A DNA stretch of 64,000 bases from Terriglobia bacterium (GCA_020073085.1 JAIQFV010000002.1:257586-321585); one strand, 5' to 3'; positions 1 through 9,069 are shown, counted from the stretch's first letter. Numbers and translations: made by a program. The notes: generated by a model not told the origin, from the letters alone.

Positions 1-447
1 GCCAATTTTGTCGGCTTGGTCGAGGGGACCAAGGAGTGGAGAAACCCCCGCGGCGAAGTCAAGAATGGCGTCCCCTACTACAACGGCACGATCTTTCACC
101 GCGTCATCAAGGATTTCATGATCCAGGGGGGTGATATCACCGGGACGGGAACATTCAGCCCAGTTCCCAAATTCAGGGACGAGATTGTTGACACCCTGAA
201 ATTTGACCGGTCCGGTCTATTGGCCATGGCCAATTCGGGGCCCAACACGAACGGTTCCCAGTTTTTCATTACGGTTCGCGATACGCCTCATCTCAATGGT
301 CTGCATACCATCTTTGGTCGCGTGATCGAAGGATATGACGTCGTTGACAAGATCTCCAAGGTTTCTGTGAATTCCAGCAGCAAGCCGTTGAACAATGTGG
401 TGATCAACAAGATCACGATTGACCGCGTGGCGAAGGCAGCGAAATAG
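1..447 (+). CDS. Peptidyl-prolyl cis-trans isomerase (cyclophilin type), 5' end missing
   Basis: The frame is open from base 1 (reading ANFVGLVEGTKEW), so the gene begins left of the window and the first internal TTG at base 16 is not the real start. Cyclophilins isomerise the peptide bond before proline and assist protein folding. Family signatures are visible: YYNGTIFHRVIKDFMIQGGD (the catalytic Arg lies in FHRV), the LAMANSGPNTNGSQFFIT core, and HLNGLHTIFGRV near the end. The visible 148 codons cover almost the whole domain, so probably only a short N-terminus or signal peptide is lost. It converges on the HAD gene, with a hairpin between the two stops. Confidence 0.93.
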   Translation, partial: ANFVGLVEGTKEWRNPRGEVKNGVPYYNGTIFHRVIKDFMIQGGDITGTGTFSPVPKFRDEIVDTLKFDRSGLLAMANSGPNTNGSQFFITVRDTPHLNGLHTIFGRVIEGYDVVDKISKVSVNSSSKPLNNVVINKITIDRVAKAAK

Positions 448-458
448 ACGAAAGATCC

Positions 459-486
459 GGGGCGCTCCGATGGGTTGGAGCGCCCC
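459..486. terminator. Perfect 10-bp hairpin between convergent genes
   Basis: GGGGCGCTCC (459-468) pairs perfectly with GGAGCGCCCC (477-486) around an 8-nt loop. It sits 12 nt after the cyclophilin stop and reaches the last base of the HAD gene. There is no T-run on the plus strand, so termination is inferred from position and stem strength. Its stem resembles the GGGGCGCAT palindromes at 34172 and 34256, so it may instead be one of that dispersed family. Confidence 0.5.
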
Positions 487-1229
487 TACAGGGTTTCCAG
501 GACTTCAGGGATTTTCCGGAATTCACTGACCACGGGCACGCCTCTCCCCTTGCGTTGCAATTCCCTTCTGGAGTACTTCGTGATCCCGGTAAACAACAGG
601 GCATGCATCCCGGCGCCTTGCGCGCCCCGGATGTCGGTGCGAATGAGATCGCCGACGTGCACCGCTTCCTCCGGGTGAGCGCGAAGCTTTCGAAGCGCCA
701 GGTGAAAATTGTCGATATGGGGTTTGGTGCGGCCCACCTCGTCCGAAAAGATACAATGCCTGAAGTAAGGAAGCATTCCATCCCTGGCGAGAATCTCTCG
801 CAGGACCCGGCCGGGCGTGATGCCCGTATCACAAATGATGGCCAGCCGGTAGCGTTCGGCGAGCCGCGGGATCGTCTCTCGAACACCCCCGATGAGCCGC
901 GGGGGCGCCATTCGAGTGAAGTCCTCATAGGCCTTTGACAACTGACGCAAGTCGCGTCGGCTGTGGGAAATCTTCAGCTGGTCCAGGACCACCTGGAGGC
1001 GTTGTTCGGTGGTAAAGGATCGATGGTGCCGCTGCCACCAGTCGTCGAAGAGAGCGTTGGCATAATCCCAGGCGCGACGACGTTCGGTGGGGGAAGCCGC
1101 CTCGCCTCGTCCTGCGAGGAATTCCGCCATAAGCCTTCGACGGGCGCGCTTCCTTTTCTCGGTTGCGGTCTTGGTGTCGCGATAGAGCGTCATCCAGAAA
1201 TCAAAGGTGATGGCCTTCAACATGGTCAA
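486..1229 (-). CDS. HAD-superfamily hydrolase
   Basis: A 247-residue protein of the haloacid dehalogenase superfamily. Motif I is TFDFWMTLY with the nucleophile Asp10. The second Asp of the phosphatase-type DxDx(T/V) motif is replaced by Trp, a DxWxTL form seen in the dehalogenase-like branch. The motif III lysine is in DEVGRTKPH (about residue 170) and motif IV is HVGDLIRTDIRGAQ. The alpha-helical cap lies between residues about 20 and 90. The substrate cannot be told from sequence. ATG at 1229 is used; a second ATG two codons in is possible. It converges with the cyclophilin gene. Confidence 0.85.
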   Translation of the reverse strand: MTMLKAITFDFWMTLYRDTKTATEKRKRARRRLMAEFLAGRGEAASPTERRRAWDYANALFDDWWQRHHRSFTTEQRLQVVLDQLKISHSRRDLRQLSKAYEDFTRMAPPRLIGGVRETIPRLAERYRLAIICDTGITPGRVLREILARDGMLPYFRHCIFSDEVGRTKPHIDNFHLALRKLRAHPEEAVHVGDLIRTDIRGAQGAGMHALLFTGITKYSRRELQRKGRGVPVVSEFRKIPEVLETL

Positions 1230-1399
1230 GGTTAAATTCGGAGAGAAGTCCTTGCCGACTCAGGGACGGGGTTTCTGATCCGGCTTCCGGTCGAATCGCG
1301 ATGCAAGGGGAACCATCGGCTTGTTCAGCGGGAGGGGGATCCTGAGGGACAGAGGGCACAGGATGCAGCGGCGCCTTCCATAGGCTCTTGAACTCTCCG

Positions 1400-1714
1400 C
1401 TAATCCTTCATTCTGAGTCGTTCCACCACTTCACCCCGAAGGATATGTCGCTCGATGATTTCGGCAGCGTCTTCCTTCGTCTTCACCTGATACCAGATCC
1501 CTTCAGAATAAATGACCACGGTCGGCCCCTGAAGGCACTGGTCGAGGCAGCCGGCCGCATTCACGCGGACTCTCCCCTTCAATCCATGCCGTGCGACCTC
1601 TGATTTGAAAAACTCCCGGAGCGCTTCACTTCCCTTATCGGCACAGCAACCCTTGGGATGGCCGGGTGGACGTTTGTTCACGCAAACGAAAACATGATGT
1701 TCGTAATGAGGCAT
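1400..1714 (-). CDS. Thioredoxin-like [2Fe-2S] ferredoxin
   Basis: About 104 residues starting MPHYEHHVFVCVNKRPPGHP; the frame is open to an upstream ATG at 1732 but the MPHY start fits the family. Four ligand cysteines are visible: the first in VCVNK, the second in PKGCCADKG, and the last two in NAAGCLDQCLQGPTVV. This is the layout of the thioredoxin-fold 2Fe-2S ferredoxins, related to the NuoE C-terminal domain. These are small cytoplasmic electron carriers; no partner enzyme is adjacent. It lies just downstream of the DUF2911-like gene on the same strand. Confidence 0.85.
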   Translation of the reverse strand: MPHYEHHVFVCVNKRPPGHPKGCCADKGSEALREFFKSEVARHGLKGRVRVNAAGCLDQCLQGPTVVIYSEGIWYQVKTKEDAAEIIERHILRGEVVERLRMKD

Positions 1715-1740
1715 GCGCGTCCCGGAAATCAATCGCCGGG

Positions 1741-2292
1741 CTATTTCGTGATGAACGACTTTGTCAACCGGCGGTTGCCATAGTTGACGATCAGGTCGAA
1801 CCCTTGTCCGGTCGAGGCGAGTTCGATCTTCATATGGTCGAACACGGTGTCAACGGTCGAGAATGAAACATCCTTCTTATAGACGAGGTTTCCCTTGGGC
1901 GCCGGCGAAAAAATGTTTCCCGGCTTGACGAACGTCGGGCCGTCGAATTGCACCACCGAAAGGGTCATCGGCTTCACGTCTTCGCCGGGAATGATGACCA
2001 GGGCAAACTGGCCGGGGTTTAGTTTCGTCCCTTCGAAGGTCAGTGGAATTTTTGTGTCGAGCTGTGCGAAAGGCCAGGTACGTTCTCCGTAGTAAGTCCC
2101 TTTGGTGCCGTGTTCAATGTACGAAAACGTGACTTCTCCCCAGGGAAAATTCAAGTAGGAAACGGCCACAGCATCTTTAATCGTAGCCAGATCCAGGCTG
2201 GCGGCCTGAAGGGTCGTCTGTTCACGCGTCTGTGCGGAACCCACGTTCACCAGGCATGCCAGGAGAAACAGTAGCGCGGCAAGTCTTTTCAT
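1741..2292 (-). CDS. Exported DUF2911-like protein
   Basis: A 183-residue secreted protein. The start at 2292 (MKRLAALLFLLACLVNVGSAQ) has GGAG 9 nt upstream and gives a textbook signal peptide. An upstream in-frame ATG at 2319 overlaps the esterase stop as ATGA but would add nine residues before the signal peptide. The mature part has YYGERTWPFAQLDTKIPLTF followed by LNPGQFALVIIPGED. This resembles the DUF2911 pattern, in which a phrase about added value is followed by a glycine-rich beta turn and an IPG motif. The family assignment is from memory of that pattern. Function is unknown. It is probably co-transcribed with the esterase upstream. Confidence 0.6.
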   Translation of the reverse strand: MKRLAALLFLLACLVNVGSAQTREQTTLQAASLDLATIKDAVAVSYLNFPWGEVTFSYIEHGTKGTYYGERTWPFAQLDTKIPLTFEGTKLNPGQFALVIIPGEDVKPMTLSVVQFDGPTFVKPGNIFSPAPKGNLVYKKDVSFSTVDTVFDHMKIELASTGQGFDLIVNYGNRRLTKSFITK

Positions 2293-2315
2293 AGGCGAAA
2301 GCTCCATCGGTTTGA

Positions 2316-3419
2316 TCATTTTGATTTATGCGGCAGCGATTCGGCGGAGATCGATTTGGAACCGCCCTGAAACGAGTCGGAAACAAATTTCAGGGAACGC
2401 GGGATCACGGATCGGGCGTAATCCCAACCGTGGTTGCCGGGGAAAATGTGGAACTCGTGAGGAATGTGGCTCGCCGTCAGGGCGCGGTCCAGAGTTTCAG
2501 CTCCCACGTTGAACCCGAATCGATCCTGGTCACCGCAATCGAAGTAGATCTTTAACGGGGGAGGCTTCTTGTAGTTCTCCGCCAGCAGTATGGGATTGTT
2601 GTGCCCCCAGAATTCCTTGTTGATAGGGTTTCCAAAGACGCGTTCCGCCAGCTGCAGCCGGTACTGCATGCGGCGATCGGCGCTCGATTCCTGCGGGATT
2701 TCTTCCAGGACGGCGGCGCTGTGCGCTGCGGCGACAGAAAAGACATCGGGATGTTTCATGCCCAGCGTCAGGGATCCGAATCCGCCCATGGAGACCCCCA
2801 GGATCCCGCGCGCATCGCGCCGGGCAATCGTCCGGTAGTCCGCATCGATTTTGGGTACCAGTTCGTTGACAATGAAATCCTCGTATCGCGATTTGCCATC
2901 GAACGAATTGATGAAGAAACTGGAACCCCCATTGGGCATCACCACAATCATTTCCCCGATGTCGTGCTCCGTTTCCATTTTCTCGAAAATAGCACTGACC
3001 CCGTTGCGCTCCCAGTCGTTTTCGTTTCCAAACTGACCGTGCAAAAAGTAGAGGACGGGATAGCGGCGGGTGGGATCGGCCTGATAGGAGGCCGGAAGTT
3101 CCACGGCGTAATTCTCTTCCCGCCCGAGGGCATTGGAACTCAGCGCCTTGTGTTCAATGAGGCGGTCACTGGAAACGAAGGAACGCGCTTGCGGGTTGAG
3201 AGGTGCCTGGCTCTGGGTGGGGGGCTGTGAAAACCCGATGGAACCTGCCAGCAGGAGCACGGCCATGAAGCGAGGGGTGGCGAAGATCCCCCGGCCCCAT
3301 GCCGTCGCACAAAGATTCATGGACAGAGATCTCACCCCCCAGCGAAGAACTCTCATGATTGGCCCGACCCTCTCCTTTTGGTGAAGGCGCAGTATAGGCG
3401 AAACCACGCCCGGGTGCAA
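2316..3419 (-). CDS. Exported esterase (esterase D / antigen 85-like alpha/beta hydrolase)
   Basis: Up to 367 residues; the true start may be the ATG before RVLRWGVRSLSM (about 3356), because the sequence MAVLLLAGSIGFSQPPTQSQ looks like the end of an export signal. Hydrolase features are VLYFLHGQFGNENDW (oxyanion region), the nucleophile elbow GVSMGGFGSL, an Asp in YFDCGDQDRFGF and the catalytic His in FPGNHGWDYA. The fold is that of the putative esterase family, which includes S-formylglutathione hydrolase and mycolyltransferase-like proteins. The substrate is unknown. Its stop overlaps the upstream candidate start of the DUF2911-like gene, so the two form a short operon. Confidence 0.85.
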   Translation of the reverse strand: MHPGVVSPILRLHQKERVGPIMRVLRWGVRSLSMNLCATAWGRGIFATPRFMAVLLLAGSIGFSQPPTQSQAPLNPQARSFVSSDRLIEHKALSSNALGREENYAVELPASYQADPTRRYPVLYFLHGQFGNENDWERNGVSAIFEKMETEHDIGEMIVVMPNGGSSFFINSFDGKSRYEDFIVNELVPKIDADYRTIARRDARGILGVSMGGFGSLTLGMKHPDVFSVAAAHSAAVLEEIPQESSADRRMQYRLQLAERVFGNPINKEFWGHNNPILLAENYKKPPPLKIYFDCGDQDRFGFNVGAETLDRALTASHIPHEFHIFPGNHGWDYARSVIPRSLKFVSDSFQGGSKSISAESLPHKSK

Positions 3420-3528
3420 GATTGGATCATCCGGCGTTACAAAGTTTTACATGGGAAAGGCAGTTCGGGTGCGGCCGGACGCGCTGAAGGCAGTCGCTCG
3501 AGGACAAGTCCGGCGCGACGGAGGTGTC

Positions 3529-4119
3529 CTACTTCAGGTAGGATAACATCGCCTTGAACTCAGGGGTGCCGCTGCGTCCCAGCAGTTCATAAATAATCAT
3601 CTCGGTCGAGCTGAGCAGCCCGCCGGCTTCTTTCATCCGGTCAAGGCCAATCCTCCAGTTGAAGTCGCTGCGCGACGAGGTCGCATCGGAGGCCACCTGC
3701 ACCTTGAATCCTTCCTCGACGGCGCCCAGCGCGGTCTGAGCCACGCAAATGTGGCTTTCAATTCCCGCGACCAGCAAGGTGTTTCGACGGGGCTTGAGCT
3801 GCTTGATGGTGTCCCGGAAGACCGGATTGTTGAAACACCCAAACTCAGTCTTGTCGATGGGGTGAAGATCGGGCGGGAGCGCCTCCCGGATGGCTTGGAC
3901 GGTCTCTCCCAATCCGCGCGGATACTGTTGCGTCAGCAGGATGGGGACATTTAGAATCTTTGCACACTCAATGAGCAGCTTTGTATTGCGGAGGACCCGT
4001 TCGCTTTCAAAGACCGCGGGAAGCAGTTTTTCCTGGAGGTCGACGACGATCAGGGCGCAGCGATCTTTTTCCAGCAGGGCAGGTCCTCTTTCAAAGACCA
4101 TGGGAACAGGGTTTTCCAT
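3529..4119 (-). CDS. Isochorismatase-like cysteine hydrolase
   Basis: A 196-residue protein when started at 4119, where AGGAAG sits 8 nt upstream. A longer open frame to 4443 has no family similarity. The catalytic triad of the family is present: Asp27 in ALIVVDLQEKLL, Lys90 in PIDKTEFGCF and Cys125 in VAGIESHICVAQTA. Members hydrolyse amides or enol ethers such as isochorismate and nicotinamide, and many are uncharacterised. The C-terminal part (SSTEMIIYELLGRSGTPEFK) matches the single-domain YcaC-like members. It is divergent from the prephenate dehydrogenase gene. Confidence 0.88.
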   Translation of the reverse strand: MENPVPMVFERGPALLEKDRCALIVVDLQEKLLPAVFESERVLRNTKLLIECAKILNVPILLTQQYPRGLGETVQAIREALPPDLHPIDKTEFGCFNNPVFRDTIKQLKPRRNTLLVAGIESHICVAQTALGAVEEGFKVQVASDATSSRSDFNWRIGLDRMKEAGGLLSSTEMIIYELLGRSGTPEFKAMLSYLK

Positions 4120-4219
4120 AGCGGTTTCTTCCTTGTCACTTGATGCCTGCATTGTAATGAAAGGTGCTGGCTCATGGAAAGACATTCTTCGATTCTCGGT
4201 TTTCCATTGGCCACCCCTG

Positions 4220-4248
4220 TTGAGTAGTTTTTTGACTTGTGTTATACC
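4220..4248 (+). promoter_or_regulatory. Candidate sigma-70 promoter for the prephenate dehydrogenase gene
   Basis: TTGAGT (4220-4225), a 17-nt spacer and TATACC (4243-4248) lie about 60 nt before the start codon at 4309, in the gap between divergent genes. Seen by eye only. Confidence 0.4.
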
Positions 4249-4308
4249 CCATGAGAACGAGACGAACACAGAATCCTGAAATAAACCGCATGGGAAGCAG
4301 AGGGGCCT

Positions 4309-5127
4309 ATGGACGATACCAATTTTGTGGGTGTGTTCGGTTATGGTCGATTCGGCAAATTTCTTTGTGACGAGCTCCGACGGGCCGGTTCCGGGAATGT
4401 TCGAATTCGGGTATATGATCCGGTTGCGACACGTGATGCACAAGCTGCGCCCAAGTTTGCCGAGACCTGGTCCGCGCGGGCGACCGGCAAGGCGAAGGCC
4501 ATTATTGAGTTTGTCTCCGCGCCCGAAGCCGCCCGAGGCGCCATCGTTGTGTTTGCGGTTCCGATTTCAGAGCTGAAAGCGGCGGTCCTGGCGGCCGCAC
4601 CCTTCATGAGTGAAGGCGCCATCGTCATGGACGCTTGCTCGGTCAAGATAAAGCCGCTTGAAGTCATGAAGCTGCTGCTGCCCTCGAATGTCGAGATCCT
4701 GGGGGCACATCCGCTCTTCGGCCCCGATAGTGCGCAAGCCAACCGGGGCATTCGCGGCTTAAAGGTGGTGCTCTGTCCGGTCCGTATCACCGCAGAGCAT
4801 GCTGCAACGATCCGTGGATTCCTGGAGAAGGCTGGACTGAAGGTGATCGAGACGACCCCCGAAGCGCACGATCGTGCCATGGCCGAATCGCAGGCACTGT
4901 TCCACCTGATTGCCCGCGCGGTCCAGGAACTCGAGTCCGAAAAGCCGGCGTCGCAGGAGATCATCACGCCCGGCCCGTCGCGGTTGTTCGAAGATCTGAA
5001 AATCCTTCAAAACGACACGGTCCAGTTGTTTCTGGACATTCAGCGGGAGAACCCGTTTGCCCGGGAGATTCGCCAGAAATTCATCGATCGCCTGGCGGAG
5101 ATCAATCGCGATTTGAACCAGGAGTGA
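4309..5127 (+). CDS. Prephenate/arogenate dehydrogenase family protein (TyrA-like)
   Basis: A 272-residue protein of the prephenate dehydrogenase family, which oxidatively decarboxylates prephenate or arogenate in tyrosine synthesis. The N-terminal Rossmann fold has GVFGYGRFGKFLCDEL (GxGxxG) followed by the strand ending VYDP. The substrate domain has ILGAHPLFGPDSAQANRG, which carries the family's conserved His and the G-P-D stretch. Helical C-terminal segments follow, with HLIARAVQELE. No ACT domain or chorismate mutase domain is attached, so feedback by tyrosine is not evident. The next gene starts about 40 nt downstream and may be co-transcribed. Confidence 0.85.
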   Translation: MDDTNFVGVFGYGRFGKFLCDELRRAGSGNVRIRVYDPVATRDAQAAPKFAETWSARATGKAKAIIEFVSAPEAARGAIVVFAVPISELKAAVLAAAPFMSEGAIVMDACSVKIKPLEVMKLLLPSNVEILGAHPLFGPDSAQANRGIRGLKVVLCPVRITAEHAATIRGFLEKAGLKVIETTPEAHDRAMAESQALFHLIARAVQELESEKPASQEIITPGPSRLFEDLKILQNDTVQLFLDIQRENPFAREIRQKFIDRLAEINRDLNQE

Positions 5128-5168
5128 CAGGCGGAACACCCGGGCTCTATCTGAGGAGAGCTGACAAA

Positions 5169-5915
5169 ATGTTTCAGGCGAATTCGTTTGCGGGCTTTAA
5201 CCGGGACACGTTTGTTCTCTTCCGCGATCTCGCGGATCCCGTGAAGAACAACCGGCTCTGGTTTGATGCGAACCGCTGGCGTTATGAGGAGGACGTGGTG
5301 GGGAGGTTCAAGGCGCTTCTGGGCGCCTTGAAACCCTGGGTGCGAAAGCTAAATCCCCAATTCGACTGCAGCGGGAAAACCAATGGAAACTTTTCCCGCA
5401 TCAACCGTGACATCCGCTTCAGCAAGGACAAATCCCCGTACAAGTTGAATTACTACCTCTACTTTTTCGACCAGCGCCGGGCCCGTGACAGTGACGGGCG
5501 CCTTTACGTGGGGGCGAGCGGCGAAGGACTCACCGTCGGTTTTTCGATTTACGGCGAATGGCGGCGCAAAACCGGCGATGTGCTGGAAACTGTCTTGAAA
5601 AAACGCCTCCCGCGGGAAGGCGCGTTGCTGCAGGATTACCTGGGGCGGCGCGCCCTGGGCCGGCGTTACGACGGGTATTGGTACTCGATGGATCATAAGG
5701 AATGGACCCAGCACCGCGGTCTGCCCAAAGATTCCGAAGACTGGGACCGGCTGCTCGCCTGGGTTGTGCGCCGGAAGATCAAGCCCCGGGCTGCCTGTTC
5801 CGATTCGGTACTGGGCGAGATTCAGGGGATCTTCGAAGAACTGTATCCGCTCTACGTTTTTTCCGCTTCTTCCGAACGGGGATGGCGGCGCACGTTTGAT
5901 CGACTTGCAAAGTGA
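5169..5915 (+). CDS. DUF2461 (TIGR02453 family) protein
   Basis: A 248-residue protein. The start at 5169 (MFQANSFAGFNRDTFVLF) is chosen because GGAGA lies 9 nt upstream; the frame is open back to 5124. Family marks are FxxFxRDT near the N-terminus, NNRLWFDANRWRYEEDVV, the RINRDIRFSKDKSPYKLNYY core, and YVGASGEGLTVGFSIY. Proteins of this family are widespread and have no established biochemical role. Its stop codon overlaps the next gene's GTG start (GTGA), so it is translationally coupled to the M20 peptidase. Confidence 0.85.
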   Translation: MFQANSFAGFNRDTFVLFRDLADPVKNNRLWFDANRWRYEEDVVGRFKALLGALKPWVRKLNPQFDCSGKTNGNFSRINRDIRFSKDKSPYKLNYYLYFFDQRRARDSDGRLYVGASGEGLTVGFSIYGEWRRKTGDVLETVLKKRLPREGALLQDYLGRRALGRRYDGYWYSMDHKEWTQHRGLPKDSEDWDRLLAWVVRRKIKPRAACSDSVLGEIQGIFEELYPLYVFSASSERGWRRTFDRLAK

Positions 5916-7387
5916 CGAGATGCTGGTTTGGTCCGAAGGTACTTGTGATCACGCCACCGCTTAGATTTTCGACGACCGCGCAGACGCGGGTCCGGCTATG
6001 GACCGCGAGACTGCTGGCCGTCTGCCTTTCCTGTTCCCCCTTGTTCGCCCAACCCAGGCCAATCGATTGGCCAAAGACGCAGGATGAAGCGGTCCTGATT
6101 TTGCAGAACCTGATCCGGCTCGATACGTCGAACCCGCCGGGTCAGGAGGTCCTTGCGGCCCAACAGCTGAAGAGGATTTTCGATGAGGCGGGCATAGAGT
6201 CTTCTGTCTATGAATCGGCGCCCGGTCGCGGCAATCTTGTAGCACGGCTCAAGGGCGACGGGAGCAAGAAGCCGGTTCTGCTGCTGGGCCACCTCGATGT
6301 GGTCGGCGTCGAGCGCGATCACTGGACCGTGGATCCCTTCGGGGGCGAAATCAAGGGGGGCCGCCTCTACGGACGTGGAGCGGCCGACATGAAGGGACTC
6401 GTGGTGGCAGAGGTCATGACCCTGCTGTTGGCCAAGAGGTCAGGCCTTCCCCTGCACCGCGACCTCATCTTTGCCGGAGTGGCAGATGAAGAGTCCAGCA
6501 GTGAATACGGCATCCAATATATGATCCGGAAGCACTGGCCGGAGATCGAAGCCGAGTTCTCCTTCAACGAAGGCGGGCGAATCGAGTCCTCTCCCACCAC
6601 GGGAAAGGTGGAGTGGGTCGGAATTCAGACCACGGAAAAACGCCCGTACAACCTCCATGTCATTGCCCACGGAACGAGCGCGCATGCTTCCCTGGAGACC
6701 CCGGACAGTCCGATTTACACCCTGGCACGAGCCCTGGTTCGCCTCTCCGAATATCAGCCGCCTCTGAAACTGAATGAGACCACCCGAAAATACGTGGAGG
6801 AGATCGGCGAACTCGAGCATCTGCCCGGCGACTGGTACGAAGAATCCCACAAGGTGAGATCCGGAGCTGGGCCTTCTGCGCACGACGACGGGCCCGGCCA
6901 GAGCCTCGCGCTATATGCCACGCTGCACGACACCATCTCCCCCACGGTGCTGGCGGGCGGCTACCGCTCGAATGTCATACCCGCCGAGGCGGAGGTGAAT
7001 CTCAATTGTCGGCTGCTGCCGGACACCGACATCGTGGAGTTCGTGGATACGCTCAAGAAGGTCATCCATGAGGAGCAGGTGGAAATAAAATATCAATCGG
7101 ACTCCCGTCCGCGCACTTCTCCCACGCCCTATGCCACGGCGGCCTTCAAGGCCTATGAAAAGGTGGTGAAGAAAACACTGGGGGCAACGATTCCCCTCAT
7201 TCCCATCATGGGGACGGGCGCGACCGATTCTTCATTTTTGCGTGCCCACGGGATGTCCAGCTACGGCATAGATCCATTCTTAGAGGATCAGCCCTCCAAC
7301 GCGCATGGAAATGACGAGTCGATTTCGCTCAAGGGATATCGCGATGGAGTGAAGTTTCTGTTTGAGGTGATCGAGCAGTTGCAGTGA
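5912..7387 (+). CDS. Exported M20-family zinc peptidase
   Basis: Up to 491 residues. The GTG at 5912 overlaps the previous stop; a GTG at 5945 is an alternative that still keeps the signal peptide (LLAVCLSCSPLFAQ). Zinc ligands and catalytic residues of family M20 are visible: His and Asp in LLLGHLDVVGVE, Asp in GRGAADMKG, and the Glu pair in ADEESSSEYG. The dimerisation domain carries the RSNVIPAEAEVNLNCRLLP motif and a late zinc His lies in PSNAHGNDE. Members are carboxypeptidases or dipeptidases. Export to the periplasm suggests scavenging of peptides, which is inference. Confidence 0.9.
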   Translation: MTRCWFGPKVLVITPPLRFSTTAQTRVRLWTARLLAVCLSCSPLFAQPRPIDWPKTQDEAVLILQNLIRLDTSNPPGQEVLAAQQLKRIFDEAGIESSVYESAPGRGNLVARLKGDGSKKPVLLLGHLDVVGVERDHWTVDPFGGEIKGGRLYGRGAADMKGLVVAEVMTLLLAKRSGLPLHRDLIFAGVADEESSSEYGIQYMIRKHWPEIEAEFSFNEGGRIESSPTTGKVEWVGIQTTEKRPYNLHVIAHGTSAHASLETPDSPIYTLARALVRLSEYQPPLKLNETTRKYVEEIGELEHLPGDWYEESHKVRSGAGPSAHDDGPGQSLALYATLHDTISPTVLAGGYRSNVIPAEAEVNLNCRLLPDTDIVEFVDTLKKVIHEEQVEIKYQSDSRPRTSPTPYATAAFKAYEKVVKKTLGATIPLIPIMGTGATDSSFLRAHGMSSYGIDPFLEDQPSNAHGNDESISLKGYRDGVKFLFEVIEQLQ

Positions 7388-7408
7388 TGGTTGGGGTGAG
7401 GCAGGGGT

Positions 7409-7888
7409 TCAATCTTCGACCAGAAATTTCCAGTCCCCCGGCTGATAGGCCATCTGTTTGTCAAACTCGAGGGATGCCTGGCGGGTCATGGGAAAGAACT
7501 TCCCCGAGGCGCGGGCAAAAACCTCCCCGGCCTCGCTGTGGACCTCCCCCGCGGAGATCAGGTAGCGCGACTTCTTTTCTTTGAGGCGGGCCGTGACGGT
7601 CAAGGGTTGGGGGGTTGGCGCCGGATTCACAAATCGCACTGTCAGTTCCGCCGACACGAAATAGCACCGCCGTTCAATGCAGGCGGCCCAGCCCAGAGCT
7701 TCATCCAACAAACTGCACAGAATTCCGCCGTGCACCACGCCGGGATACCCCATCTGCTCGATCCCCGCGGTCAGATGCGTTCTCACCACACCCGCTTCAC
7801 AATACCACCGGACGCCCAGGGCAGCCCGATTGTGTTTGTGGTCGCCGCACACGACACAGGTGTCATAGCTGGGAAGATAGCGCTTCAT
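7409..7888 (-). CDS. PaaI-type hotdog thioesterase
   Basis: A 159-residue protein when started at MKRYLPSYDTCVVCGDHKHN; the frame is open to 7966 but the extra 26 residues are unlike the family. The N-terminal CVVCGDH pair of cysteines and the GYPGVVHGGILCSLLDEALG segment mark the hotdog fold of acyl-CoA thioesterases, where the HGG turn and the following Asp/Glu form the active site. A second beta strand block (SAELTVRFVNPAP) follows. The substrate is unknown. It converges with the M20 peptidase gene. Confidence 0.85.
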   Translation of the reverse strand: MKRYLPSYDTCVVCGDHKHNRAALGVRWYCEAGVVRTHLTAGIEQMGYPGVVHGGILCSLLDEALGWAACIERRCYFVSAELTVRFVNPAPTPQPLTVTARLKEKKSRYLISAGEVHSEAGEVFARASGKFFPMTRQASLEFDKQMAYQPGDWKFLVED

Positions 7889-8073
7889 GATTGCCCGCCA
7901 ACGTGGAATGCTCGCCCTACTTTTGGCCGGGGAGTGTATCATGAAACTCACCCGCCCCTTAGACATCGCCAGTTTTGCCGAGATCGAAGGTGGCCGGAGA
8001 ATCAGGCCGAGGCATCGAGGGCGGGACTGGGGTTAACCAAGACGGTTTCATTGAAGGAGTAAGGGGATTAGCG

Positions 8074-9069
8074 ATGAAGGTTCTAATTCCAGGCGGGTCC
8101 GGACAGGTCGGAACGGTGCTGGCGCGTGCATTTCATGCGGATGGTCATGAGGTGGTTGTTCTAAGCCGCCATCCGGAGCCCGCGCCCTGGAACGTCATTC
8201 CCTGGGACGCGCGGAGTTCAGGTGGGTGGGCGTCCGAGGTGGACGGTCCGGACGTGGTGATCAATCTGACCGGACGCAGCGTGAACTGCCGCTACAATGC
8301 AGGGAATCGGAAGGCGATCCTGGACTCCCGCATTGACTCCACACGGGTATTGGGGCAGGTGATTGCCGGATCAGCAAGGCCACCGCGAGTTTGGCTGCAG
8401 GCAAGCACTGCCACGATTTATGCTCATCGTTATGATGGCGCAAACGACGAGAGGTCGGGAATCTCGGGCGGCCAGGAACCGAACGCCCCCGAGACCTGGC
8501 GGTTCAGCATCGAAGTGGCCCGGGAGTGGGAACGTGCTCTTGACGAGGCAGTGGTGCCCCGCACGCGAAAGGTAAAGCTTCGATCGGCTATGATTATGAG
8601 TCCAGACTGGGGCGGAGTATTCGACGTTTTACTAAGCCTCGTCCGGCACGGCCTTGGCGGACGCGCCGGAAACGGGCGTCAATACGTCTCCTGGATTCAC
8701 TGCGAGGATTTTGTGCAAGTTGTCTATTGGCTCATTGAACATGAAGGGGTCGAGGGCGCCGTCAATGTGGCCGCTCCAAACCCATTGCCGAATTCGGAGT
8801 TCATGCGTTCGCTGCGGGATGCCTGGGGCATCCCGTTCGGACTTCCTGCGACGGAATGGATGTTGGAGATCGGAACGCGGATCCTGAGATCGGAAACCGA
8901 ATTGGTTCTCAAGAGTCGCCGCGTCGTCCCCGGCAAGCTTCTTGATGAGGGGTTCTCGTTCAAATTTCCGGACTGGACGACAGCGGCCCGCAACCTGTGC
9001 GGCCAATGGCGTCAAATGGACAAGGGGAACCGGTCCAGGGAGCAGCAACACCATCGGGCCGGCAGCTAA
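8074..9069 (+). CDS. TIGR01777 (SDR39U1-type) NAD(P)-binding epimerase family protein
   Basis: A 331-residue protein starting at 8074, with AGGGGA six bases upstream; the frame is open to 7975 but the extension is not conserved in type. The N-terminus MKVLIPGGSGQVGTVLARAF is a Rossmann nucleotide-binding turn. It continues with NLTGRSVNCRYN and a family-typical DSRIDSTRVLG segment. The C-terminal part from about residue 245 (SEFMRSLRDAWGIPFGLPA) resembles DUF1731. Members are predicted nucleoside-diphosphate-sugar epimerases without proven substrate. The DCC gene follows at a short distance. Confidence 0.87.
   Translation: MKVLIPGGSGQVGTVLARAFHADGHEVVVLSRHPEPAPWNVIPWDARSSGGWASEVDGPDVVINLTGRSVNCRYNAGNRKAILDSRIDSTRVLGQVIAGSARPPRVWLQASTATIYAHRYDGANDERSGISGGQEPNAPETWRFSIEVAREWERALDEAVVPRTRKVKLRSAMIMSPDWGGVFDVLLSLVRHGLGGRAGNGRQYVSWIHCEDFVQVVYWLIEHEGVEGAVNVAAPNPLPNSEFMRSLRDAWGIPFGLPATEWMLEIGTRILRSETELVLKSRRVVPGKLLDEGFSFKFPDWTTAARNLCGQWRQMDKGNRSREQQHHRAGS

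Noticed and set aside
413-928. 171-codon minus-strand frame overlapping the HAD gene
   Set aside because: Same strand but a different frame from a gene with clear HAD motifs; Arg/Ser/Pro-rich shadow.
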